From an uncultured Holophagaceae bacterium (lineage in GTDB: Bacteria; Acidobacteriota; Holophagae; Holophagales; Holophagaceae), in the NCBI GenBank assembly GCA_903919165.1, contig CAIXHJ010000067.1:1-12834 (forward strand): a stretch of 12,834 nt of DNA, written 5' to 3'. Shown here in pieces: positions 1-6,992 of this stretch. A program made the position numbers and the translations under genes. Position 1 is the stretch's first letter; each line of letters opens with the position of its first letter. The notes beneath the pieces are model-generated. The model saw only the letters and a list, made by a program, of their open reading frames with translations. It was not told the DNA's origin and made no database searches.

Positions 1-1
1 A

Positions 2-1840
2 CGCAAGAGCGGCATCCTGGGCTCCCGCCTGCGCACCCGCATGGTGCTGACCCTGTTCATCGTGGGCATCGTGCCGAGCCTGATCCTCTTCATGGTGGGT
101 CGGAAATTCATCAACAAGAACGTGGAGCGCTGGTTCAGTCCCGAGACCGAAGTCACCATTCGCGACGGCCAAAAGCTGGCCGAGGATCTTCGCGCGGCGG
201 CCCACTGGCGCCTGGACTTTGGGGCGGTGCGTCTGGGAGCTTCCGCCTCCGCCGAGGCCCCGGCGATCCGGGTGGCCTCGGGCCTGGATATGGTGGCCTC
301 CCTTGGCGTGCGTTCTGAAGGGAGCGTGAAGGCCCTGGATCTCGGTCCCGGACTGCCGCCACCAGATCTGAGCGCCCTGGTTGGAGACAGCCAGCAGGAA
401 TCCCGGGATGGACTCTGGCTGTTGCGGGCCGTGCCTCGCGGCGATGGCCTTTGGGCCGTGGGTGTGTTCATGCCGAGGGAAACCCTCGACCGGGTACTGG
501 CCCTGGAACAACGGTTCCGGGAGAGTCAGCAGATCCGCGCGAACCGGGACATGCTCGAGACCCTGCCCCAGAACACCTTCCTGTTCCTGACGATGCTCAC
601 GTTGTTCTTCGCCGTGTGGTCCGGGCTGGCCCTGGCAAAATCCCTGAGCGAGCCCATCCGGGCCCTGGCCAAGGCTGCCCAGCGCGTTGGCGCTGGCGAT
701 CTGGAGGTGCAGCTGCCGGAGATGGGTGAAGATGAGCTGGCCTTCCTGGCCCGCACGTTCAACGCCATGACCCGCGACCTAAAAACCAACCGGGTGGCCA
801 TCGAGGCTCAGGCCAGCCGCCTGGAACAGCAGCGGGCCTACCTGGATCAGCTGCTGGCGGCGCTGCCCGTGGGCGTCATGAGCTGGCGACCCGACGGCGA
901 ACTGCGCACTTTCAATGCCGCGGCGCGCGCCTGGATGGGCCTGGAAGGCTTCGATCCTTCCGAGACCCGGTGGGCGGCCATGGCCTCCCTGCCTCGCCTG
1001 GGCCGCCTGCCGGAGTTGCTGGCGGCCGTGCGGGAATCCGGGCGGGGCGTCCAGGAGGAACTGCGGCTGGGCGGCGAAGGCGAGGGCCGGCCCGTGCGCG
1101 CCATCCTCGAACCGATCCAGGGTGGTGGTGTGCTGGCGGTGCTGGAGGATCTCTCCCTGCTCGCCCAGGCGGAAAAGCGGGCCGCCTGGCAGGAGGTGGC
1201 GCGGCGCATGGCCCACGAGGTGAAGAATCCGCTGACGCCCATTCAGCTCACGGCCCAGCGCCTGTTGCGCCGCAACCGCGAAGGCCGGCTTGATTCCGCC
1301 TCCGTTCAGGAAGGGGCCGAGACCATCCTCGCGGAAGTGTCCAGCCTGTCGCGGCTCGTGGACAGCTTCAGCCGCTTCGCGCGCCTGCCCGTCCCGCAAT
1401 TCTCGCCCTGTGATCCGGCGGATCTGCTGCGCCAGGTGGCCGCGCTCTATGGGCCGAATCATCCCGAGATCCGATGGGCGCTCATCCTGCCCGACGCGCC
1501 GGTTTCGGCGCTGTGGGATGGCGACATGGTGAAGCGGGCGCTCATCAACTACGTGGATAACGCCTTGGCCGCCGTGGAAGGCAGGGGCTCGATCCGGCTG
1601 TCCTTGTCCGTGGAGGGCGAGGCTTTGCGTTTCGACGTGGTGGATGGCGGTGTGGGCGTGCCGGAAGAGGATCGCGCGCGGCTCTTCGAGCCCTACTTCT
1701 CCACGAAACGGAAGGGCACCGGCCTCGGTCTCGCCATCGTCCGCCGCATCGCCCAGGATCATGGGGGCGAAGCCCGCTACCAGCCCCTGGAACCCGGCAG
1801 CCGATTCAGCCTGGTACTCCCGAAAGCCGCAAAGGCCTGA
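2..1840 (+). CDS. ntrY: NtrY-type sensor histidine kinase, 5' end outside window
   Basis: Membrane sensor kinase that would autophosphorylate on His and pass phosphate to an NtrX/NtrC-type regulator. The frame is open through the left window edge, in frame with residues RKSGILGSRLRTR before the first Met at 41, so the N-terminus and probably further membrane helices lie outside. Numbering from that Met: membrane segment about 1-20, variable extracytoplasmic region about 25-175, second membrane segment about 178-198, HAMP about 199-250 (ending TFNAMTRDL), PAS-like region about 265-370, HisKA with H392 in MAHEVKNPLTP, and HATPase with N-box NYVDNA (N507), G1 DGGVGV and G2 GTGLGLAI. The MAHEVKNPLTPIQL form of the H-box is typical of NtrY. 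No response regulator follows, so a partner would be upstream or elsewhere. The general family is certain; the NtrY subgroup is likely. Confidence 0.9.
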   Translation, partial: RKSGILGSRLRTRMVLTLFIVGIVPSLILFMVGRKFINKNVERWFSPETEVTIRDGQKLAEDLRAAAHWRLDFGAVRLGASASAEAPAIRVASGLDMVASLGVRSEGSVKALDLGPGLPPPDLSALVGDSQQESRDGLWLLRAVPRGDGLWAVGVFMPRETLDRVLALEQRFRESQQIRANRDMLETLPQNTFLFLTMLTLFFAVWSGLALAKSLSEPIRALAKAAQRVGAGDLEVQLPEMGEDELAFLARTFNAMTRDLKTNRVAIEAQASRLEQQRAYLDQLLAALPVGVMSWRPDGELRTFNAAARAWMGLEGFDPSETRWAAMASLPRLGRLPELLAAVRESGRGVQEELRLGGEGEGRPVRAILEPIQGGGVLAVLEDLSLLAQAEKRAAWQEVARRMAHEVKNPLTPIQLTAQRLLRRNREGRLDSASVQEGAETILAEVSSLSRLVDSFSRFARLPVPQFSPCDPADLLRQVAALYGPNHPEIRWALILPDAPVSALWDGDMVKRALINYVDNALAAVEGRGSIRLSLSVEGEALRFDVVDGGVGVPEEDRARLFEPYFSTKRKGTGLGLAIVRRIAQDHGGEARYQPLEPGSRFSLVLPKAAKA

Positions 1841-1939
1841 TCAGATCCGACGCCGACGGCGACTCCGCAGCCAAAGTCCCACGGGGCCCAGCACGAGCCA
1901 GGCGAGCAGGACGAGCTTGACGAGCGGGGACACGAGCAC
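1841..1939 (-). CDS. Possible small single-span membrane protein (32 aa or longer)
   Basis: On the minus strand, immediately after the kinase stop, a frame encodes VLVSPLVKLVLLAWLVLGPV, then GLWL and an arginine-rich tail ending at a TGA at 1841-1843. A hydrophobic helix followed by positive charges is the usual layout of a one-span small protein. The nearest start is a GTG at 1937-1939 with no good ribosome binding site; the frame stays open upstream to about 2035, inside the divergent gene, but without ATG. It could be chance, or the end of a gene with an unusual start. No family is recognised. Confidence 0.25.
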   Translation of the reverse strand: MLVSPLVKLVLLAWLVLGPVGLWLRSRRRRRI

Positions 1940-2001
1940 TCCGTTGTGTTCGGGGCGGACCCCTGAGAACAGGCTCTCATGCCGGAGCGTATGCTGGCCG
2001 G

Positions 2002-2940
2002 ATGGAGAACCATCCCACGCTCTGCCGAGGAACCTGGCTCATCGCAGGCTGCGGCTATGTGGGGTCGCGCCTGGCCCGTCGCAGGTTGAGTGCAGGACCA
2101 GTGTTGGCCTTGGTCCGCAGGGCGGCAGCGGCGGAGGACCTCCGCCGCCAGGGGATACCAGCAGTACTTCTGGATCTCGACCAGACAGCACCCACTGCGC
2201 CGCGGCTCCTGCCCCCGGACCTGGATGCGCTGGTCTATCTCGCGCCTCCATCGGGAACGGGAACGGAGGATCTCCGTCTTGCGCGCTTCCTGGGTGTACT
2301 GGGGGCCGCTCACCCGGAGGCCTTCGTGTACTTCAGCACGACGGGCGTGTATGGCGACACGGGCGGGGGCCCGGTGGATGAGGACAGTCCCACGGCACCA
2401 CGGGAGGACCGCTCCCGGCAACGGCTGGATGCCGAGTGGCGCGTGACCCAGTGGTGCCAGGACCGGTCCGTGCGCTGCGTGCTGCTCCGGGTGCCAGCCA
2501 TCTACGGGCCCTACCGCCTGCCCCTGGACCGACTACAACGCCTTGAACCGGTGCTGCGGGCAGAGGACTCGGGTCCCGGCAACCGGATCCATGTGGACGA
2601 CCTGGTGGACGCCTGTTTGGCGGGACTGGAACGGCCCGTGGAGGGCGTGTTCAACCTCACCGACGGCCTGCCGGAGAGCATGGCGGATTTCATGGCTCGC
2701 GTGGCGAGCCTGGCCGGGCTTTCCGCTCCGCCCCGGATCACCTGGGCCGAGGCCCAGCGGGTCCTGAGTCCGGGGCTGCTGTCATTCCTGCGTGAAGCCC
2801 GCCGGGTCACGAGCCGACGCATGCAGGAGCTGGGATGGACGCCCCGCTACGGGCAGCCCGGAGCTGGCATCCGCGCCAGCCTGGCGGAGATGGGCTTGGC
2901 GGTGGCTTCCAAAGACGGGCTCAGTACCGGAGCACGCTGA
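2002..2940 (+). CDS. Atypical SDR-fold NAD(P)-binding epimerase/dehydratase-like protein
   Basis: A 312-residue Rossmann-fold protein of the extended/atypical SDR type. The N-terminal nucleotide-binding motif is GCGYVGSRLA (residues 16-25), followed by a predicted strand ending VLLDLD and the SDR strand motif FVYFSTTGVYGD, which supplies the Ser/Thr of the active site. A later VLLRVPAIYGPYR and IHVDDLVDACL match the substrate-side strands of NAD-dependent epimerases. The usual YxxxK pair is not visible; after the STTGVYG strand comes an arginine-rich stretch with no lysine, as in the YeeZ-like atypical group. Substrate cannot be told. The ATG at 2002 has only a weak purine tract (GGAG, about 15 bases upstream). 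It converges with apt and overlaps it by 20 bases tail to tail. Confidence 0.85.
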   Translation: MENHPTLCRGTWLIAGCGYVGSRLARRRLSAGPVLALVRRAAAAEDLRRQGIPAVLLDLDQTAPTAPRLLPPDLDALVYLAPPSGTGTEDLRLARFLGVLGAAHPEAFVYFSTTGVYGDTGGGPVDEDSPTAPREDRSRQRLDAEWRVTQWCQDRSVRCVLLRVPAIYGPYRLPLDRLQRLEPVLRAEDSGPGNRIHVDDLVDACLAGLERPVEGVFNLTDGLPESMADFMARVASLAGLSAPPRITWAEAQRVLSPGLLSFLREARRVTSRRMQELGWTPRYGQPGAGIRASLAEMGLAVASKDGLSTGAR

Positions 2941-3445
2941 AGACGGGCAGGCCCTCGACCTTCTCCCGGCCCGGGAGGGAGGTCAGCTCGATGAAGACCG
3001 TCAGGGCCACGGCCTGGGCGCCGGTGCGCTGCACCAGGCGCTGGGCGGCCGCGGCGGTGCCGCCGGTGGCCATGACGTCGTCCACGATGAGCACCCGGTC
3101 GCCTGCCTTGAAAGCGTCCGCGTGAATCTCCAGGGCGTCCGACCCGTATTCCAGGCCGTAGGCTTCCCGGTGGGTGGCCATGGGCAGCTTGCCGGGCTTG
3201 CGGGCGGGCACGAAGCCCACGCCCAGTTTCTGGGCGAGGGCGCTGCCGAAGATGAAGCCACGGGATTCCAGACCCAGCACATGGGTGGGCTGGAGCGTGA
3301 GTACTGGCTGGGCCATGGCCTCCACGGCCTCACTGAAGGCCTCGGCGTTGGCCAGCAGGGGGGTGATGTCGCGGAAGAGGATTCCCGGTTGCGGGAAGTC
3401 CGGCACCTCGCGGACATAGGAGCTGAGGGGGGCGGGAAGGGCCAT
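2921..3445 (-). CDS. apt: Adenine phosphoribosyltransferase
   Basis: Purine salvage enzyme: adenine plus PRPP gives AMP and pyrophosphate in the cytoplasm. The 174-residue length is standard. The N-terminal FPQPGILFRDITPLL and the GLESRGFIFG motif (about 58-67) are characteristic of Apt, and the PRPP-binding loop VLIVDDVMATGGTA lies at about 118-131. The gene is complete, starting at ATG 3443-3445 with an AGG a few bases upstream. It is the last gene of a leftward surE-acyP-apt operon, 2 bases after the acyP stop. The combination suggests nucleotide salvage together with SurE nucleotidase activity. Confidence 0.97.
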   Translation of the reverse strand: MALPAPLSSYVREVPDFPQPGILFRDITPLLANAEAFSEAVEAMAQPVLTLQPTHVLGLESRGFIFGSALAQKLGVGFVPARKPGKLPMATHREAYGLEYGSDALEIHADAFKAGDRVLIVDDVMATGGTAAAAQRLVQRTGAQAVALTVFIELTSLPGREKVEGLPVFSVLRY

Positions 3446-3447
3446 GG

Positions 3448-3720
3448 CTACCTGCGGATCTCGAATGGATGGGGAAGGGAGGATCGCATATCCGGGCCGC
3501 TCCAGTCCAGCCGTGAAACGGCGGCGAAGGCTGGGCCCAGGGCCAACCTGCCCCGGAAGGCCTCGAGCGTGGCTTCGGGTCCCTCGGCCTCACCGGCCAC
3601 GCTGCCATCGGGTTCGTTCCGGACCCATCCTGCCAGGTCAAGGTCCTGGGCCACCCGCACCACGAAACGACGGTAACCCACGCCCTGTACATCACCGTGG
3701 ACTCGGAAGGAGGCGCGCAT
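3448..3720 (-). CDS. acyP: Acylphosphatase
   Basis: Small cytoplasmic enzyme hydrolysing acyl phosphates to carboxylate and phosphate. From the ATG at 3718-3720 it is 90 residues, the family norm. The signature VQGVGYRRFV holds the phosphate-binding loop with catalytic Arg17, and GWVRN supplies the catalytic Asn35. An in-frame upstream ATG at 3753 would add 11 unconserved residues inside surE, so the inner start is preferred. The gene begins 4 bases after the surE stop and ends 2 bases before apt, so it is almost certainly cotranscribed with both. Confidence 0.93.
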   Translation of the reverse strand: MRASFRVHGDVQGVGYRRFVVRVAQDLDLAGWVRNEPDGSVAGEAEGPEATLEAFRGRLALGPAFAAVSRLDWSGPDMRSSLPHPFEIRR

Positions 3721-3724
3721 GAGG

Positions 3725-4474
3725 CTACCCGTTGAAGGCCGTGTTGAAGTCAACCTGCCGTGCCAGGGTCTCGGGACATCCCAGGTCGATGCGCAGGGGC
3801 GTCACGCTGGTGAAGCCATGGAAAATCGCCTCGGCATCGCTGCCGGGGGCCTTGGCATAGGTGGGGCCGGCGTCGCCGCCGATCCAGAAGTAGGGCGTAT
3901 TGCGGGGATCGACGCGGCGCTCCACCAGGTCATGGTAGGCGCGGCTGTCCTGGCTGGTGAGCCGGAATCCCCTGGGTTCGCCCTCGGGCAGGTTCACATT
4001 CCAGATGCGGTTGGAGGGCAGGTCCATGGCCTCCCAGCGCTCCAGAAATCTGGCGACCCAGGGCTCCGCCAGGGCCAGCGATCCGCCGGGATGGATGGAG
4101 AAGGCCGCGGCCCGCGAGCCCTGGAGACGGCCCTCGAAGGCGGCGCCCACGGTGCCTGAATAGAACACGTCCTCGCCGAGGTTGAACCCGTGGTTGACGC
4201 CCGACAGCACCCAGTCGGGCTTCTGGCCCAGCACTTCACAGACAGCCAGCAGCACGCAATCCACGGGGGTGCCGTCACAGGCGAAACGATCCGGCCCCAC
4301 CTTGTTCAGACGGAGGATGTTGTGCAGGCTCAGGGCCGAGGAGATGGCCGAGCGGTTGCGGTCCGGGGCCACCGTGACCACGCGGCCGAAGGGGGAAGCG
4401 GCCCGGGCCAAGGTCGCCAGTCCCGGCGCCCAGAGGCCATCGTCGTTGGTCAGAAGAATCAGGCGTTCGGACAT
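3725..4474 (-). CDS. surE: 5'/3'-nucleotidase SurE
   Basis: Metal-dependent nucleoside monophosphate phosphatase linked in many bacteria to stationary-phase survival and to pcm. From ATG 4472-4474 the protein is 249 residues. The N-terminal LLTNDDG supplies the metal-binding Asp11-Asp12, RNRSAIS the conserved Ser42, and SGVNHGFNLG the conserved Asn94, with the family's FYSGTVGAAFEG following. The frame is open to 4660 but that extension is low-complexity and overlaps the divergent sigma gene, so it is rejected. First gene of the surE-acyP-apt operon; its promoter must lie in or over the start of the divergent sigma gene. A pcm-type gene is present about 1.8 kb away, but on the other strand and not adjacent. 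Confidence 0.96.
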   Translation of the reverse strand: MSERLILLTNDDGLWAPGLATLARAASPFGRVVTVAPDRNRSAISSALSLHNILRLNKVGPDRFACDGTPVDCVLLAVCEVLGQKPDWVLSGVNHGFNLGEDVFYSGTVGAAFEGRLQGSRAAAFSIHPGGSLALAEPWVARFLERWEAMDLPSNRIWNVNLPEGEPRGFRLTSQDSRAYHDLVERRVDPRNTPYFWIGGDAGPTYAKAPGSDAEAIFHGFTSVTPLRIDLGCPETLARQVDFNTAFNG

Positions 4475-4509
4475 ACCCAAGTCTATCGCGTGAGCCAGGC
4501 CACCATTCG

Positions 4510-5124
4510 ATGTCAGGATGGAATTCACGCCCAAATTCCATGGACCCCGACCTTCCGCCGACCACTGCGCTGCCGATCCCCCTGGGGGAGGGTCTGGCCG
4601 TGGAGGCACGCGCCGGTATCCTCGCGCGGTTGCGTGAAAGGATCGTGGCCTTCGCGGCATCCCGTTCTGCAGGCGCCCATGCGGAGGACCTGGCGCAGGA
4701 GGTGCTGGTGCTGCTCCACGAGAAGTACGGGCATCTCGACCGGATGGAGGACCTCGTCCCCCTGGCCTTCCGGATCCTGCGCTTCAAGCTGGCGGCTCAC
4801 CGCCGCAGGGCAGCCCGCCGGGGCGAGTACGACGCTGTGGACGTAGACCAGTTCCCGCCGGTTTCGGACGCCCCGGATCCCGCGGCGGTCCTGGAGCGGA
4901 AGGAACTGCTGGCCCGGCTCCTGGGCGGCATCTCCCGCCTGGGAGAGCACTGCCGGGAGCTGTTCCGCCTCAAGCTGCAGGGCCGTAGCTTCCCGGAGAT
5001 CCAGGGGCTGATGGGCGCGGCCAGCCTCAACACCATCTACACCTGGGACCATCGCTGCCGGAAGCAGCTGCTCGAATCCCTGGGCGGGAGCTGGGAAGGC
5101 TCTGGCGGAAGGGGAGCGCCGTGA
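4510..5124 (+). CDS. ECF-like sigma-70 family RNA polymerase sigma factor
   Basis: A 204-residue (or 194 if the in-frame ATG at 4540 is used) alternative sigma factor. Region 2 is visible as HAEDLAQEVLVLLHEKY and the following LAFRILRFKLAAHRRRAARR. A linker rich in Asp and Pro leads to region 4, with LFRLKLQGRSFPEIQGLMG and NTIYTWDHRCRKQLLESL as the helix-turn-helix. No sigma-1.1 or sigma-3 domain is present, which places it with ECF-type factors. Neither start has a good Shine-Dalgarno. The next gene overlaps its stop (GTGA), and that gene looks like its anti-sigma partner. The gap to divergent surE is only 35-65 bases, so the two promoters overlap. The target regulon cannot be read from the window. 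Confidence 0.85.
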   Translation: MSGWNSRPNSMDPDLPPTTALPIPLGEGLAVEARAGILARLRERIVAFAASRSAGAHAEDLAQEVLVLLHEKYGHLDRMEDLVPLAFRILRFKLAAHRRRAARRGEYDAVDVDQFPPVSDAPDPAAVLERKELLARLLGGISRLGEHCRELFRLKLQGRSFPEIQGLMGAASLNTIYTWDHRCRKQLLESLGGSWEGSGGRGAP

Positions 5125-6182
5125 AACCGATGGAGGCCGAGAAACTGCTGGGCGGCTACGCCACGGGAACCCTCTCCGAGGCGGAGCGCCAGATCCTGTT
5201 CGCCGCGGCCCTGGAGCGCCAGGATCTGTTTGATGCGCTGATGGGCGAGGAGGCGCTGCGCGAGTTGCTGTCGGATCCTGCGGCGAAGGATCAGCTGCTC
5301 GCGACGCTTTCCCTGGCAGCTCCTCCGAAGATCGTCCCCTTCTGGCGCCGCCCCGGATTGATCGGCGCCGCGGCCGGTCTGATGGTGGCGGCCACCGCGG
5401 GTCTGGCCTACCTGCACAGCCCCGGGCCGGTTCCGCCCTCGCCGCGACAGGAGGCCGCCAAGCCACCACCGGCCGGGGCCGCCCTGGCACCCCCCACGTC
5501 CCAGGCTCCCAAGACCATGGCCGGGAAGAACGCGTCGGCCGCCCCACCGAAGGCAACCGCCAGGCCCTCCTCCGTTCGGGAGGCGCCAGTACCCCCAGCC
5601 CCAGCCTCCGCGCCTCAGCGATTCGTGGCCCCCTCCGCCACGGGTGCTTCGGCCTCCGCCATGGAGGGTGCGGCCAGGATGAGCGTTCAGGCTGAATCCG
5701 GAAGGGCGGAGGCCCAGGACAAGGTAGCCAGGAAGGCCGAGGTCCCCGAACCCATCGGTACCGCCTCGAGGGAGGTGGTCGGATCCGTGGCCCCGATTCC
5801 TCCGGCCGCGAAAGCCAAGGCCAGGACCAACGCCCCCGGCCGACCGGATGCTCCGACGATCCACAGCGCTCCCACCTGGATCCTGGTGCCTCAATCCGAT
5901 GGGAGCACCCGCGTGACGATCACCGCGCACCGGGGCCCCCAGGTCGTGCTTCTACGGCGCACTGCGACTGTCATCGAGGTGCTGAAGGTCCAGGCCGTCG
6001 GGGATCGCGGAAGTCCCCTCGTCCAGTGGTACGCCGAGGCCCGCCTCGCGACCGGTGATGTCCTGGATCTCTACTTGCTGAACGCTCCCGTGACCGATCC
6101 GTCCCTGCTGCCAGAAACAGGTCCCGTGGATGGCTTCCGGGCCCGGATTCATCCGGCTGGGAAAACCGACCCGGCGCCCTGA
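5121..6182 (+). CDS. Membrane-anchored putative anti-sigma factor with Pro/Ala-rich linker
   Basis: 353 residues, starting at GTG 5121 inside the sigma gene's stop (GTGA overlap), with an AGGGGAG ribosome site just upstream, so the two are translationally coupled. The cytoplasmic N-terminus (AEKLLGGYATGTLSEAERQ) resembles the sigma-binding segment of anti-sigma proteins, but no zinc-binding HxxxCxxC is present. One membrane helix lies at about 79-98 (after WRRP). Residues about 100-250 are a low-complexity Pro/Ala/Lys-rich spacer. A compact C-terminal domain from about 253 onwards (TWILVPQSDGSTRVTITAHR and RTATVIEVLKVQ) probably lies outside the membrane and could sense a signal. The role is inferred from position and layout; the C-terminal domain is not recognised. 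Confidence 0.7.
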   Translation: MKPMEAEKLLGGYATGTLSEAERQILFAAALERQDLFDALMGEEALRELLSDPAAKDQLLATLSLAAPPKIVPFWRRPGLIGAAAGLMVAATAGLAYLHSPGPVPPSPRQEAAKPPPAGAALAPPTSQAPKTMAGKNASAAPPKATARPSSVREAPVPPAPASAPQRFVAPSATGASASAMEGAARMSVQAESGRAEAQDKVARKAEVPEPIGTASREVVGSVAPIPPAAKAKARTNAPGRPDAPTIHSAPTWILVPQSDGSTRVTITAHRGPQVVLLRRTATVIEVLKVQAVGDRGSPLVQWYAEARLATGDVLDLYLLNAPVTDPSLLPETGPVDGFRARIHPAGKTDPAP

Positions 6183-6242
6183 AGGGGATCAGGTCCCGGC
6201 GGCGTTTCTCTGAAGTGCGCCCTGCCGGCGCGGTGGCGCAGG

Positions 6243-6264
6243 ACGAGGAAGGACCTATCCTCGT
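6243..6264 (+). promoter_or_regulatory. Perfect 7-bp hairpin over the Shine-Dalgarno of pcm
   Basis: ACGAGGA (6243-6249) and TCCTCGT (6258-6264) are exact reverse complements with an 8-base loop, ending 4 bases before the ATG at 6269. The only purine-rich ribosome-binding candidate, GAGGAAGGA at 6246-6254, is in the left arm and loop. In RNA the structure could hide or position the ribosome site. Function is inference. Confidence 0.4.
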
Positions 6265-6268
6265 ACCC

Positions 6269-6985
6269 ATGCGATGGCATCTGGGAGTGGCCTTGATGCT
6301 CATGATCGGGGGCTGCGACTCAGCATCCACACCGCCGGGTGGCCCGGAGATGATGGTCTACGAGGCCGCCCGAAAGCGCATGGTGCGCGATCAGATCGCA
6401 GCTCGCGGCGTCAAGGACGACCGGGTGCTCGCGGCCATGGCCCGGGTGCCCCGTCATGAATTCATGCCCGCCTCCCAGCGCCCCTTGGCCTACGAGGACG
6501 GGCCCCTGCCCATCGGGCACGGCCAGACCATCTCCCAGCCCTACATCGTGGCTTTCATGACCGCGGCACTGGATCCGAAGCCCGAGGACCGCGTCCTGGA
6601 GATCGGCACGGGCTCCGGCTACCAGGCGGCGGTGCTGTCGGGCCTGGTGGCCGAGGTCTTCAGCATCGAGATCGTGGAACCCCTGGCTCTTCGGGCCAAA
6701 GCCGACCTGAAGCGACTGGGCTATGGGAATGTGAGGGTACGGGTCGGCGATGGTGCCCTCGGCTGGCCCGAAGCCGCGCCCTTTGATGCCATCATCGTCA
6801 CCTGCGCGCCCGAGCGGGTCCCACGGACCCTGGTGGATCAGTTGAAAGTGGGCGGCCGGATGATCGTGCCAGTGGGTCCCACCGGAGGAGCCCAGGAACT
6901 CTACCTGCTGCGCAAGCACCCGGAAGGCATGGAGACCCAGGCCGTGTTGCCGGTGCGGTTCGTGCCGATGGTGAAAGACCGTTGA
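6269..6985 (+). CDS. pcm: Protein-L-isoaspartate O-methyltransferase, lipoprotein/exported form
   Basis: Repairs isoaspartyl residues in aged proteins by SAM-dependent methylation. From the ATG at 6269 it is 238 residues. The start gives a lipoprotein-like signal, MRWHLGVALMLMIGGC, with Cys16 as the candidate lipidated residue, suggesting an envelope location rather than the usual cytosol. The family hallmark GHGQTISQPYIVAFM is at about 83-97 and SAM motif I VLEIGTGSGYQ at about 109-119. VTCAPERVPRTLVDQL and GGRMIVPVG complete the fold. A GTG at 6215 would lengthen it by 18 unconserved residues and destroy the signal. The gene converges with ggt; the stops are 7 bases apart with a weak 5-bp hairpin (6978-6992) between them. 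Confidence 0.92.
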   Translation: MRWHLGVALMLMIGGCDSASTPPGGPEMMVYEAARKRMVRDQIAARGVKDDRVLAAMARVPRHEFMPASQRPLAYEDGPLPIGHGQTISQPYIVAFMTAALDPKPEDRVLEIGTGSGYQAAVLSGLVAEVFSIEIVEPLALRAKADLKRLGYGNVRVRVGDGALGWPEAAPFDAIIVTCAPERVPRTLVDQLKVGGRMIVPVGPTGGAQELYLLRKHPEGMETQAVLPVRFVPMVKDR

Positions 6986-6992
6986 GGACGGT

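Noticed and set aside
779..1762. A 327-codon open frame on the minus strand
   Set aside because: Antisense to the histidine kinase, with His/Gly/Arg-rich low-complexity translation; the kinase domains on the + strand are unmistakable.
4475..4660. An N-terminal extension of SurE by 62 residues
   Set aside because: The added residues are Pro/Arg/Gly-rich and overlap the divergent sigma gene. SurE proteins begin a few residues before LLTNDDG, matching ATG 4474.
6978..6992. Hairpin ACCGT-TGAGG-ACGGT between pcm and ggt stops as a bidirectional terminator
   Set aside because: Only 5 bp with no T-run on either side; it may be chance in GC-rich DNA.
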